Source: JBEDUK01 sp963781595
GTDB lineage: Bacteria; Actinomycetota; UBA4738
Length of the DNA: 64,000 nucleotides
Direction of reading: 5' to 3'
Assembly: GCA_963781595.1 (NCBI GenBank)
Contig: CAWAGG010000006.1
Location: forward strand, 1,984,001-2,048,000
The translations under genes and the position numbers were made by a program. Under the pieces are notes generated by a model. It made no database searches and had not been told where the DNA came from. It was given only the letters and a program-made list of their open reading frames with translations. Positions 49,982 to 57,967 of this stretch are shown one piece after another; position 1 is the stretch's first letter, and the number at the start of each line of letters is the position of its first letter.

Positions 49982-51814
49982 GTGAAGACCGTCCTCCAGA
50001 AGGACCACGTGGTGATCAGGTTCGCCGGCGACTCCGGCGACGGGATGCAGTTGACGGGAGACCGATTCACGAACGCCACGGCGGTCCTGGGCAACGACCT
50101 CGCGACGCTTCCCGATTTCCCGGCGGAGATCCGCGCGCCGGCCGGCACGCTGGCGGGCGTCTCGGCGTTCCAGATCCACTTCGCCGACCGCGACATCGTG
50201 ACGCCGGGCGACGCTCCCACCGTCCTGATCGCGATGAATCCGGCAGCGCTCAAGGCCAACATCCGTGACCTCCAGCGCGGCGGCGTGATCGTCGCGAACG
50301 AGGACGCGTTCATCGCGCGGAACCTCGAGAAGGCCGGCTACGACGCGAACCCGCTGACCGACGGCAGCCTCGAGAGCTTCCTCCTGTACCCGGTCCCGAT
50401 GACGTCGCTCACGATCGGCGCGACGGAGGGACTGGACGTCACGAAGAAGGACGCTGAGCGCGCGAAGAACTTCTTCGCCCTCGGGCTGCTCTCGTGGATG
50501 TACGGACGCCCGACCGACGTCACCACGCGATGGATCGAAGCGCGGTTCGGCGGCAAGCAGAACATCCTGGAGGCGAACCTCGCGGCGTTCCGCGCCGGCT
50601 ACAACTTCGGCGAGACGACCGAGCTGTTCGCGAACTCATACGAGGTGGCGCCCGCGCCTGCCGAGCCGGGCACGTACCGCAACGTCGCCGGCGCGACCGC
50701 TCTGGCGTGGGGCCTGATCGCCGCGGGGGAGCGAGCGGGCATCCCGATCTACTACGCGAGCTACCCGATCACGCCGGCCTCCGAGCTGCTGCACGAGCTG
50801 TCGAAACGGAAGAACTTCGGCGTTCGAACGCTGCAAGCCGAGGATGAGATCGCGGCAGCCGGCGCCGCATTGGGCGCTTCGTTCGGCGGGTTCATCGGCG
50901 TGACCGGGACGAGCGGGCCGGGGCTGGACCTCAAGCAGGAGATGATCGGCCTGGCGGTGAACCTCGAGCTGCCGATGGTGATCGTCGACGTGATGCGGGC
51001 CGGACCGTCGACCGGGATGCCGACGAAGACCGAGGCGGCCGACCTCCTGCCCGCCCTCTACGGGCGCCACGGCGAGTCGCCGCTGCCGATCGTCGCGGCC
51101 AAGACGCCGTCGCATTGCTTCGACGCGGCGATCGAGGCCGTCCGCCTGGCGGTCACCTACCGCACGCCCGTGATCCTGCTCTCGGACACGTTCCTGGCGA
51201 ACTCCTCCGAGCCGTGGCGCCTGCCCGACGTGGATTCGCTCCCCGTGATCGAGCCGCGGTTCGCCACCGAGCCGAACCACGACGACGGCTTCATGCCGTA
51301 CCTGCGCGACGACAAGCTCGCCCGGCCGTGGGCGGTGCCCGGGACGCCGGGGCTAGAGCACCGGATCGGCGGCCTCGAGAAGGCGGACGTCACCGGGAAC
51401 ATCTCCTACGACGCGGAGAACCACGAGCGGATGACGCTCCTGCGCCAGGCGAAGGTCGACGGGATCGCGCGGGACATCCCGGCGCTGGGCGTCGACGATC
51501 CGTCCGGCTCGGCGGAGGTCCTGGTGCTGTCGTGGGGCTCGGCGTTCGGCCCGGTCATGGCGGGGGTCCGCCGCGTTCGTGCGGGTGGGAAGGACGTGGC
51601 CTGGGCCCACCTCGTGCACCTGAACCCGCTGCCGCAGAACACCGCCGAGGTCGTGCGGCGGTACCGGCGGGTCCTGATCCCGGAGACGAACCTCGGCCAG
51701 CTGGCCCTGCTGATCCGCGGGCGCTTCCTCGTGGACGCGAAGGCCGTCACCAAGGTCCAGGGGCAGTCGTTCTTCGCCCACGAGATCGAGGAAGAGATCC
51801 TGAAGGAGCTGTGA
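49982..51814 (+). CDS. korA: 2-oxoacid:ferredoxin oxidoreductase, gamma-alpha fused subunit
   Basis: A 610-residue KorA. The N-terminal gamma-type domain (VVIRFAGDSGDGMQLTGDRF, LPDFPAEIRAPAGTLAGVSAFQ) is fused to the alpha domain (YYASYPITPASELLHELSK, ADEIAAAGAALGASFGG, TGTSGPGLDLKQEMIGLA). With KorB it oxidatively decarboxylates 2-oxoglutarate (or another 2-oxoacid) to the acyl-CoA, reducing ferredoxin. GTG start; TACAGT (49929-49934) is a likely -10. korB begins 8 bases after the stop. Confidence 0.93.
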   Translation: MKTVLQKDHVVIRFAGDSGDGMQLTGDRFTNATAVLGNDLATLPDFPAEIRAPAGTLAGVSAFQIHFADRDIVTPGDAPTVLIAMNPAALKANIRDLQRGGVIVANEDAFIARNLEKAGYDANPLTDGSLESFLLYPVPMTSLTIGATEGLDVTKKDAERAKNFFALGLLSWMYGRPTDVTTRWIEARFGGKQNILEANLAAFRAGYNFGETTELFANSYEVAPAPAEPGTYRNVAGATALAWGLIAAGERAGIPIYYASYPITPASELLHELSKRKNFGVRTLQAEDEIAAAGAALGASFGGFIGVTGTSGPGLDLKQEMIGLAVNLELPMVIVDVMRAGPSTGMPTKTEAADLLPALYGRHGESPLPIVAAKTPSHCFDAAIEAVRLAVTYRTPVILLSDTFLANSSEPWRLPDVDSLPVIEPRFATEPNHDDGFMPYLRDDKLARPWAVPGTPGLEHRIGGLEKADVTGNISYDAENHERMTLLRQAKVDGIARDIPALGVDDPSGSAEVLVLSWGSAFGPVMAGVRRVRAGGKDVAWAHLVHLNPLPQNTAEVVRRYRRVLIPETNLGQLALLIRGRFLVDAKAVTKVQGQSFFAHEIEEEILKEL

Positions 51815-51821
51815 GGACGAG

Positions 51822-52859
51822 ATGGCGATCGACGCACCGCTGACACGGAAGGACTTCGCGAGCGACCAGGAGGTCCGCTGGTGCCCGGGCTGCGGCGACT
51901 ACGCGATCCTGGCCGCCGTCCAGGGCTTCTTCCCGGAGCTCGGGATCCCCCCGCACAAGATCGCGTTCATCACGGGCATCGGCTGCTCGGGACGCTTCGT
52001 GTACTACATGGACACCTACGGCGTGCACAGCGTCCACGGTCGCGCGCCGGCGATCGCCACGGGACTGGCGAGCGCGCGACCCGACCTGTCCGTGTGGGTG
52101 GTGACGGGCGATGGGGACGCGCTGTCGATCGGCGGGAACCACCTGATCCACGCGCTCCGGCGGAACGTCAACCTCAAGATCCTGCTGTTCAACAACCAGA
52201 TATACGGGCTGACGAAGGGCCAGTACTCGCCGACGTCCGAACAGGGGAAGGTGACCAAGTCGACCCCGTTCGGCTCGCTCGACCACCCGTTCAACCCGAT
52301 CGCCCTGGCGGTCGGGGCCGAGGCGACCTTCGTCGCGCGGTCCCTGGACAACGACCGGCAGCATCTGACCGAGGTGCTTCGGCAGGCCGCGACCCATCAG
52401 GGCACGGCCTTCGTCGAGATCTACCAGAACTGCAACGTGTTCAACGACGGGGCGTTCGACCTGCTGCGTGAGAAGGCGCACGGGGCGCAGAAGAACCAGA
52501 TCCGGCTCCGTCACGGCGAGCCGACGACGTTCGGCGAGGAGGGCGAGTCGTGCGTCGTCGCGCTCCCCGACGGTTCGATGGCGATCCGGACGACGGCCGA
52601 GACGCCTCCCGAGCAGATCTACGTCCACGACGCCCATCACCCGACGCCATCGCCCGCGTTCGCGCTGGCGCACCTGTCGACCGGACCGACGCAGCCGACG
52701 GCGATCGGCGTGTTCCGGGATGTCGAGCGCCCGGTCTACGGCGACGCGATGGTGCGCCAGATCGAGAGCGCCACCGAGCGTCTCGGCGCCGGTGATCTGG
52801 AGCAGCTGCTCAGGTCGGGGGATACCTGGGACATACCCGCAGGCGCAGAGGGCAGCTAG
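51822..52859 (+). CDS. korB: 2-oxoacid:ferredoxin oxidoreductase beta subunit
   Basis: This 345-residue TPP-binding subunit has WCPGCGDYAILAAVQ (cluster/TPP cysteines), GIGCSGRFVYYMDTYGVHSVHGRAPAIA, and the TPP motif GDGDALSIGGNHLIHALRRN ending in LFNNQIYGLTKGQYSPTS. It closes the korAB operon. A hairpin shared with the convergent aminotransferase gene follows. Confidence 0.94.
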   Translation: MAIDAPLTRKDFASDQEVRWCPGCGDYAILAAVQGFFPELGIPPHKIAFITGIGCSGRFVYYMDTYGVHSVHGRAPAIATGLASARPDLSVWVVTGDGDALSIGGNHLIHALRRNVNLKILLFNNQIYGLTKGQYSPTSEQGKVTKSTPFGSLDHPFNPIALAVGAEATFVARSLDNDRQHLTEVLRQAATHQGTAFVEIYQNCNVFNDGAFDLLREKAHGAQKNQIRLRHGEPTTFGEEGESCVVALPDGSMAIRTTAETPPEQIYVHDAHHPTPSPAFALAHLSTGPTQPTAIGVFRDVERPVYGDAMVRQIESATERLGAGDLEQLLRSGDTWDIPAGAEGS

Positions 52860-52879
52860 GCACCCGGCCTCGCCCCCGC

Positions 52880-52919
52880 GGGAGCCGCGATCGGCCGTCG
52901 CCGGGGCCGTGCGGCTCCC
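52880..52919. terminator. Hairpin between convergent korB and aminotransferase genes
   Basis: A 9-bp outer stem GGGAGCCGC/GCGGCTCCC (52880-52888 with 52911-52919) encloses a second, shorter GC-rich stem. No T tract. Confidence 0.6.
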
Positions 52920-52945
52920 CGGAGCCACCGGATCGGTCGGGAGCG

Positions 52946-54082
52946 CTAGCCGCGCCCCATGGGCGGCCGGTACGAGATCGCGGTCAGGTCGCGGACGACC
53001 GCTGGCACAACTTCGAGGACGAGATCGACGTCCTCGTCGGTGATCCCCGGCCAGAGGCCGAACCGTACGGGGACGGCTCCGGTACGGATCAGGCCCGCAG
53101 CGACCAGCGGCGCTTCGGGAAGGATCGACGTTAGGATGCCGCGATCCTCGAGCGTCATCAGCAGCGTCTCCGCGTCGACGCCGGGCGCGACCCACGTGAC
53201 GATGTGAGGGACCCGCTGCGTCGGGTGTCCCAGGACGTCGATCCCCGCCTGGACCAGGCCGGCGCGCAGTCGGTCGGTCAGCGACCACAGGTGGGCGGCT
53301 CGGTCGGGGAGCCCGGGGAGCCCGGCCCGGACGGCCGCGGCCATCCCCGCGATCCCCGGCAGGTTCGGCATCCCGGCACGCAGGCGGCGCTCGCGCCCGT
53401 CGCCGGGGATGAGCGGTGCGAGCGGTGTTCCACGACGTACGAACAGCGCCCCGGCGCCCGGTGGCCCGTACGCCTTGTGGCCCGACACGCTGAGGAGATC
53501 CGCACCGAGGGCGGCCACGTCGATCGGTAGGGTCGCCAGGGTCTGGCACGCGTCGACGAGGACGGGCACGCTGTACGCGCGCGCGAGTCGAACGCACTCA
53601 GCCACGGACTGGATCGAACCGACGAGATGGCTGGCGTGCTGGACCGACGCCATCGCGACATCGGGTTGGGCCACCGCATCCGCCCACCGGTCGACGTCTA
53701 TACGTCCGGCACCGTCGCAGTCGATCTCGACGGGCTCGAGGCCGGCCGAACGCGCGGCCTCGACGATCGTTGCGTGGTCGAGCGCCGTGGTGAGGAACCG
53801 GTTCCCCGCGACGGAACGGGCCCTCGCCGAGCCGATCACGGCGAGGGCGTTCGCCTCGCTCCCGCCGCTCGTGAGCAGGATCTCGTCGGATTGGGCACCC
53901 AACGCATCCGCGATGGCCGCACGGGCACCCTCGAGCGTCGCGCGTGCCGCCCGTGCCAGCGCGTGTGCAGACATGGGATCGGCGAAGCGTTCGCCGGCCT
54001 CGCCGGCCGCTCGGAGCGCCTCCTCACGGGGCGGGGTCGAGACCGCCGCGTCGAGGTAGACGGATGGGGTCACATCGCTCAT
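52946..54082 (-). CDS. Class V aminotransferase, cysteine-desulfurase homologue without the catalytic cysteine
   Basis: A 378-residue PLP protein with NifS-like layout: VYLDAAVSTPPREEAL, TSGGSEANALAV, TTALDHATIVEAA, and the PLP lysine in LSVSGHKAYGPPGAGALFVRRG. In true desulfurases the loop before the C-terminal VRFSLG block carries SGSACS. Here the corresponding stretch (EDRGILTSILPEAPLVAAGLIRTG, then VRFGLWPG) has no cysteine, so persulfide chemistry is unlikely and a lyase or transaminase role is more probable. The ATG at 54082 begins the conserved part. No partner iscU is nearby. Confidence 0.82.
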   Translation of the reverse strand: MSDVTPSVYLDAAVSTPPREEALRAAGEAGERFADPMSAHALARAARATLEGARAAIADALGAQSDEILLTSGGSEANALAVIGSARARSVAGNRFLTTALDHATIVEAARSAGLEPVEIDCDGAGRIDVDRWADAVAQPDVAMASVQHASHLVGSIQSVAECVRLARAYSVPVLVDACQTLATLPIDVAALGADLLSVSGHKAYGPPGAGALFVRRGTPLAPLIPGDGRERRLRAGMPNLPGIAGMAAAVRAGLPGLPDRAAHLWSLTDRLRAGLVQAGIDVLGHPTQRVPHIVTWVAPGVDAETLLMTLEDRGILTSILPEAPLVAAGLIRTGAVPVRFGLWPGITDEDVDLVLEVVPAVVRDLTAISYRPPMGRG

Positions 54083-54157
54083 GGGCGGGTCGGTCGGCCC
54101 GCCCACCCCGCAGCGGGCTGGTCGGGCCGAGGCCATGATACGCGTGGACCCGCGCGG

Positions 54158-54163
54158 TACCGT
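54158..54163 (+). promoter_or_regulatory. -10 element for the zinc-ribbon/propeller gene
   Basis: TACCGT lies 9 bases before the ATG at 54173; no SD sequence. Confidence 0.35.
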
Positions 54164-54172
54164 TGCGGACCG

Positions 54173-55738
54173 ATGCGCGAACGATGGTGCCCGCGGTGCG
54201 AATGGGTCGGAGCCTCGGCAGGCTCGCGGTGCCCGAGATGCCGGACACCGCTCCTCGACGTCGACGAACCGCGGGCGTCTGAACCCACCGAGCCGGCCGA
54301 ACCGACCGCGCCGGCCGCCGAACCGGCTTGGCGTGCGCCGAGCGCCGCCACGGCGGGAGACGTGGAGACGGCGGCCGACTCGAGCCGTGCGGAGGACATC
54401 GTCAGGGAGCGGGCCCCCGTCCCGATGCTCATCGCTGACACCGGGTCGGCGGCGGACCCCGGGCGGGATCTGGGTCGATCTCGGCGCCCGATCCGCTTCC
54501 TCGCCGCAGCGGTCCCCGTGGTCGTCGTGGTTGCGATCCTCGCCAGCGTCTTCACGAGCCCCGCGCCGACGTCGCCGGGGTCACCTCGAACCGTTCCGAG
54601 CAGAGGTTCCGCGACGGCCCAACGCGACTCTACGCAGGTCCTGCCGCCGCTGCCCGCCGGCCTCGCGTTCATCACCGCGGGGCTGGATGGTGGACCGGGC
54701 GGTGGACTGCACCTCGTGGTGACCGGCCAGGCACCGATGTCGCCGTTCCGCGGCAGATCCGCACGATCGTTCCGCTGGAGTCCCGACGGCTCGCACGTCG
54801 CGGTACAGGACGATCGCGGGTGGCTCAGATTGCTCCCCGAGGGCACGCGCATCCGCGGACCGATCCGGAGCTACGCGTTCTCGCACAGCGGCGACCGGAT
54901 CGCCGTGTGCTCGGGCGGCCGTGAACCACGCTTGACGGTCCGGGTCGTGGCAGACGGTCTGCGGCCGCTGTTCCCTGCGGTGACCGGCTGCGATCCGGCA
55001 TGGTCTGCTGACGATACCTACGTCTCGTACCGGATCCCCGGTCCGGGGGCCCGTGTGTGGGGCGCGCGGGTCGTCCTGAACACCCACCTCGGCGTCCGCT
55101 TCCGGCTCCCGGGCACCGGCCCGGTGGCGTGGGCGCCGGCGTCTGGCTATGCGTTCTCGCCGGTCACGACCCTCGCCGGGGATTGCCAGCACGTCCAGGT
55201 GATGGATCCACGCGGTGGTCGCCGCCACGTGCTCGCCGTCCTCCCCGAACTTCGGCCCGGCGACCTCGTCCCGCGGCCCGCGTGTCCGGTCAAGATCCTC
55301 GCCTGGTCGCCCGACGCACGCTGGCTGGCGGTCGCGGTCGGCGCTGGTCCGGGGTGGCCCGAGCTCGTGCTGCTGTTCGAACCATTGGCGCACGCGCTGA
55401 TCGACCTGCCGGTCGCCGGCATGGGTCTGACGCCGACCTCGCTGTCATGGTCGCCCGACGGTCACGAACTGTTGGTCGGCGGCAACGGACCACAGGCCCC
55501 CATGACCGTGCAAGCAGCCCCCGACGGTGGGCGCGTGCTCCAGCGGCTGTCGGCCGACACCGCGTCGTGGTCGGCGGACAGCGCGTGGATCCTGGCGCAT
55601 GACCTCGGCGGGTGGGCCGCGTTCCGCGCCTCGGACGTCGGCTACCGCGTTCCGGTCGCCATCATCCCTGCGGACGCGCCCACGGCCGGATGGTGCTGCC
55701 CGCCCGTCGAGGTCATGACGGTACCGACCGTCGCCTGA
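54173..55738 (+). CDS. Zinc-ribbon, single-TM protein with extracytoplasmic beta-propeller-like domain
   Basis: A 521-residue protein. The N-terminal zinc ribbon CPRCEWVG...CPRCRTPLL (residues about 6-26) is followed by a Pro/Ala/Glu-rich cytoplasmic linker. One transmembrane helix lies at about 106-127 (FLAAAVPVVVVVAILASVF). The C-terminal region contains repeated WSPDG-type blades (FRWSPDGSHVAVQDD, LAWSPDARWLAVAVG, LSWSPDGHELLVGG), as in TolB/WD40-like propellers. It is probably a surface-exposed binding or sensory protein; the ligand is unknown. Confidence 0.75.
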   Translation: MRERWCPRCEWVGASAGSRCPRCRTPLLDVDEPRASEPTEPAEPTAPAAEPAWRAPSAATAGDVETAADSSRAEDIVRERAPVPMLIADTGSAADPGRDLGRSRRPIRFLAAAVPVVVVVAILASVFTSPAPTSPGSPRTVPSRGSATAQRDSTQVLPPLPAGLAFITAGLDGGPGGGLHLVVTGQAPMSPFRGRSARSFRWSPDGSHVAVQDDRGWLRLLPEGTRIRGPIRSYAFSHSGDRIAVCSGGREPRLTVRVVADGLRPLFPAVTGCDPAWSADDTYVSYRIPGPGARVWGARVVLNTHLGVRFRLPGTGPVAWAPASGYAFSPVTTLAGDCQHVQVMDPRGGRRHVLAVLPELRPGDLVPRPACPVKILAWSPDARWLAVAVGAGPGWPELVLLFEPLAHALIDLPVAGMGLTPTSLSWSPDGHELLVGGNGPQAPMTVQAAPDGGRVLQRLSADTASWSADSAWILAHDLGGWAAFRASDVGYRVPVAIIPADAPTAGWCCPPVEVMTVPTVA

Positions 55739-55762
55739 CGGTCGCCCGTGAGGCATCCACCA

Positions 55763-55778
55763 CCGGCGCGATCGCCGG
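55763..55778. terminator. Weak hairpin between convergent genes
   Basis: Perfect 6-bp stem CCGGCG-cgat-CGCCGG in the 68-base gap between the propeller gene and the aquaporin gene. Confidence 0.35.
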
Positions 55779-55806
55779 CGGGTCGCTCCGGGGATCCGGC
55801 CGAGCC

Positions 55807-56796
55807 TCAGGAGGACGGGTTCGAGGTTCCCGGGGGTCCGCCGGATGGCGTCGCGGCCTCGTCGTCGCCCGCCGCCACCGGCTCCGATCCGCCTGGGACG
55901 TCCGCCCCGGTCTCGGTTCCGCCGGCCTCGGTATCGGCGCCAGCCGCGGCCACGGCGCCGGCCTCCAGGACGGCCTCGTCGATCGCGCTCTCGGCCTTCG
56001 ACGCGACCACGGTCTCGAGGATCGCCTCCTCACCGCCCGTCTCCTCGGCGGCCGCGGCCTCGAGCGCCAGGGCCTCCGGCCGGTTCCGCAGGAACGCGAA
56101 CCAGTAGATGGATGCCGCCAGGATGCCCCCGGTGATGGGCCCCACGATGTAGACCCAGAAGTCGGTCCAGGTCCCCGACACGAGGGCGGGGCCGAACGAC
56201 CGCGCGGGGTTCATCGCCGCGCCCGTGAAGAAGCCGCCGACCAGGATGTCCACGCCGATCGCGAGGCCGATCGGCAGGCCGGAGAGCACCTTGAACGCGC
56301 CGCGCTCGTCCACCGCGGTGGCGAACACCGTGTAGACGAGGATGAACGTCAGCACGGCTTCCATGAAGACGGCCCGCCCGGGGGAGAAGCTGAACGCCCC
56401 GAACGGATGGGTGTTGACCTGCGGGGTCCCCAGGTCGGTCCGCGTCCAGAGCCCCTTCGGGATGATCACCGAAAGGAGCCACGCCCCCGCGGCCGCGCCG
56501 GCGAGTTGGGCCACGATGTACAGGCCGGCGCGTCCGGCCTCGATCTTCCCGGCCACCCAGATGCTGATCGTGACGGCCGGGTTGTGGTGACCGCCCGAGA
56601 TGTGGCCGGTATTGCTGATCAGGACCGCCATCCCGAGCCCGGTCGCGAGCGCGATCGGGACCAGGCCCACCGCGACGAGCGTCGGGTTCCCCTGGCCGAC
56701 GACCAGCCCGAACAGCACCACCGAGCCGGCGCCGATGAAGACGAACAGCATGGTTCCGACGAACTCCGCGATGACCTGCTCACCGATCCGCTTCAC
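55807..56796 (-). CDS. Aquaporin / MIP family channel with long acidic C-terminal tail
   Basis: This 329-residue protein has residues 1-245 forming a six-helix MIP channel with the two NPA boxes: GHISGGHHNPAVTIS and FFTGAAMNPARSFGPALV, the Arg after the second NPA being the selectivity-filter arginine. It should conduct water or small neutral solutes. The last 80 or so residues are a low-complexity Ala/Glu/Gly/Pro tail (ETGGEEAILETVVASKAES, then GGPPGTSNPSS), unusual for the family. The GTG at 56796 was chosen since KRIGEQVIAEFVGTMLF is the family N-terminus. Confidence 0.9.
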   Translation of the reverse strand: MKRIGEQVIAEFVGTMLFVFIGAGSVVLFGLVVGQGNPTLVAVGLVPIALATGLGMAVLISNTGHISGGHHNPAVTISIWVAGKIEAGRAGLYIVAQLAGAAAGAWLLSVIIPKGLWTRTDLGTPQVNTHPFGAFSFSPGRAVFMEAVLTFILVYTVFATAVDERGAFKVLSGLPIGLAIGVDILVGGFFTGAAMNPARSFGPALVSGTWTDFWVYIVGPITGGILAASIYWFAFLRNRPEALALEAAAAEETGGEEAILETVVASKAESAIDEAVLEAGAVAAAGADTEAGGTETGADVPGGSEPVAAGDDEAATPSGGPPGTSNPSS

Positions 56797-56936
56797 GTGT
56801 CGTTCCCCCTTTCCCCTTCGAGAGCGCGATGTCGTACCGTCGTCGCCCGGCACGGCCGGTCGGCCGGTGCCTCCAGGCGTCGCCGCGCCGGTACAGCCTA
56901 GTCGAGCATCCGGCCGGTGCCGCGGCATGGCTCCGG

Positions 56937-56942
56937 TAGGAT
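56937..56942 (+). promoter_or_regulatory. -10 element for the receiver-trpD operon
   Basis: TAGGAT lies 10 bases before the ATG at 56953; no strong SD sequence. Confidence 0.35.
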
Positions 56943-56952
56943 TCCACACGAG

Positions 56953-57348
56953 ATGAAGGTCCTGGTCGTCTCCTCGGATCCCGTGGTTCGCCGGAGCATG
57001 GCGCTCGCGGCGCGGACCGCCCGCAGGTCGCGGGCGGACGAGCCGTTCGATCTCCTCGAGGCCGCCGACGGCGCTCGTGGGATGGCGCTCGCCTGGCGCC
57101 ACCTGCCGGAGATCGTCGTGGCCGACGAGATCACCTCGCGCGCGGGAGCGTTCGCGCTGACGATGGACCTGAAGGGGTCCGATCCGCCGTTCCCCGGCCG
57201 GATCGTGATCCTGCTCGAACGCGCGTCCGACGCGTGGTTGGCCGAGTGGTCGAAGGCCGACGCGTGGTTCGTCAAGCCGGTCGATCCGTTCGAGCTGGGC
57301 GAGGCGATGCGGGGACCGGTCACGACGCAGGAGGAGGCGGTCGGGTGA
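56953..57348 (+). CDS. Stand-alone receiver-like domain protein
   Basis: A 131-residue CheY-like fold: MKVLVVSSDPVVRRSM (acidic pocket reduced to one Asp), a putative phospho-acceptor Asp in LPEIVVADEITSRAG, and the conserved lysine in WFVKPVDPFELGEAM. Part of the usual DD pair is replaced, so phosphorylation is uncertain. There is no output domain. It is first in an operon of overlapping small genes leading to trpD. Confidence 0.7.
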   Translation: MKVLVVSSDPVVRRSMALAARTARRSRADEPFDLLEAADGARGMALAWRHLPEIVVADEITSRAGAFALTMDLKGSDPPFPGRIVILLERASDAWLAEWSKADAWFVKPVDPFELGEAMRGPVTTQEEAVG

Positions 57349-57635
57349 AGATCACCTTGTACGACCCCAAGGGCGGGCGCGAGTTCCTGGTCGCCCAGGT
57401 CATCGAGGCCCACGGTCACAACCCGTGGACCGGCGAGCCGTTGACGCGCGAGTACAACGCCGTGCTGGCCGAGGGGCTGTCCGCGGTGGAGATCGCCGGG
57501 ACCGCGCTGGAGAGCGCGCTCGACCGGATCACGGGCATGGCGCCGGCGATGCTGATCGAGCCCGACACGATCCTCGCGCCTCTCCGGGAACGGCTCGATC
57601 GTCTGAACGCGGCCACGGAGGGCGCAGCGACGTGA
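57345..57635 (+). CDS. Small hypothetical protein (96 aa)
   Basis: A 96-residue soluble protein (KITLYDPKGGREFLVAQV, ALESALDRITGMAPAML) with no recognised domain. The GTG start overlaps the receiver gene stop and its stop overlaps the next start (both GTGA), so it is translated as part of a tight chain. Length, codon bias and coupling support a real gene. Confidence 0.65.
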   Translation: MKITLYDPKGGREFLVAQVIEAHGHNPWTGEPLTREYNAVLAEGLSAVEIAGTALESALDRITGMAPAMLIEPDTILAPLRERLDRLNAATEGAAT

Positions 57636-57859
57636 CGGCCGCGCTGGACCCGGTGTCCGACGCTCCCGCGTTCGCGGTGGAGGTCGAACGGGGCCAGCAC
57701 GGCTGGGAGGTCCGCATCCTCGACGCGCAGGGCGTCATCGCCTCGACGCGTTCCTGTTCGAGCGAGACCGAAGCCCGGACGTACGCCTCGACCGTGATCC
57801 AGCACCTCGGGTGGCTGTCCGAGGAGAAGTTCCGCTCCTACTACCGGCTGGACGGGTGA
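57632..57859 (+). CDS. Small hypothetical protein (75 aa)
   Basis: A 75-residue protein with a beta-rich centre (FAVEVERGQHGWEVRILDAQ) and an amphipathic C-terminal helix (ARTYASTVIQHLGWLSEEKF). No family recognised. The GTG start lies in the stop of the preceding gene, and its TGA shares a base with the ATG of the next gene. Confidence 0.6.
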   Translation: MTAALDPVSDAPAFAVEVERGQHGWEVRILDAQGVIASTRSCSSETEARTYASTVIQHLGWLSEEKFRSYYRLDG

Positions 57860-57966
57860 TGGGCTTCAACCCGATGCAGCCGGGCAAGGTCAAGCCGGGG
57901 GACCTCGCGATGTTCCTGTTCGGGCTCGCGATGATCGTCGCGGTCCTCGTCTGGGCGCTCCGCTGA
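57859..57966 (+). CDS. Very small single-TM protein (35 aa)
   Basis: A 35-residue ORF, MGFNPMQPGKVKPGDLA followed by a hydrophobic helix MFLFGLAMIVAVLVWALR. The TGATG overlap with the gene before and a one-base gap to trpD (GTG 57968) place it inside the operon. Too short for most gene callers. Membrane peptide of unknown function. Confidence 0.55.
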   Translation: MGFNPMQPGKVKPGDLAMFLFGLAMIVAVLVWALR

Positions 57967-57967
57967 C

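Noticed and set aside
49982..52859. KorAB as pyruvate:ferredoxin oxidoreductase
   Set aside because: The fused gamma-alpha plus short beta layout fits the 2-oxoglutarate-type family; substrate cannot be proven, so only a general 2-oxoacid call is made.
52946..54082. Annotation as IscS/NifS cysteine desulfurase
   Set aside because: The catalytic cysteine loop is missing.
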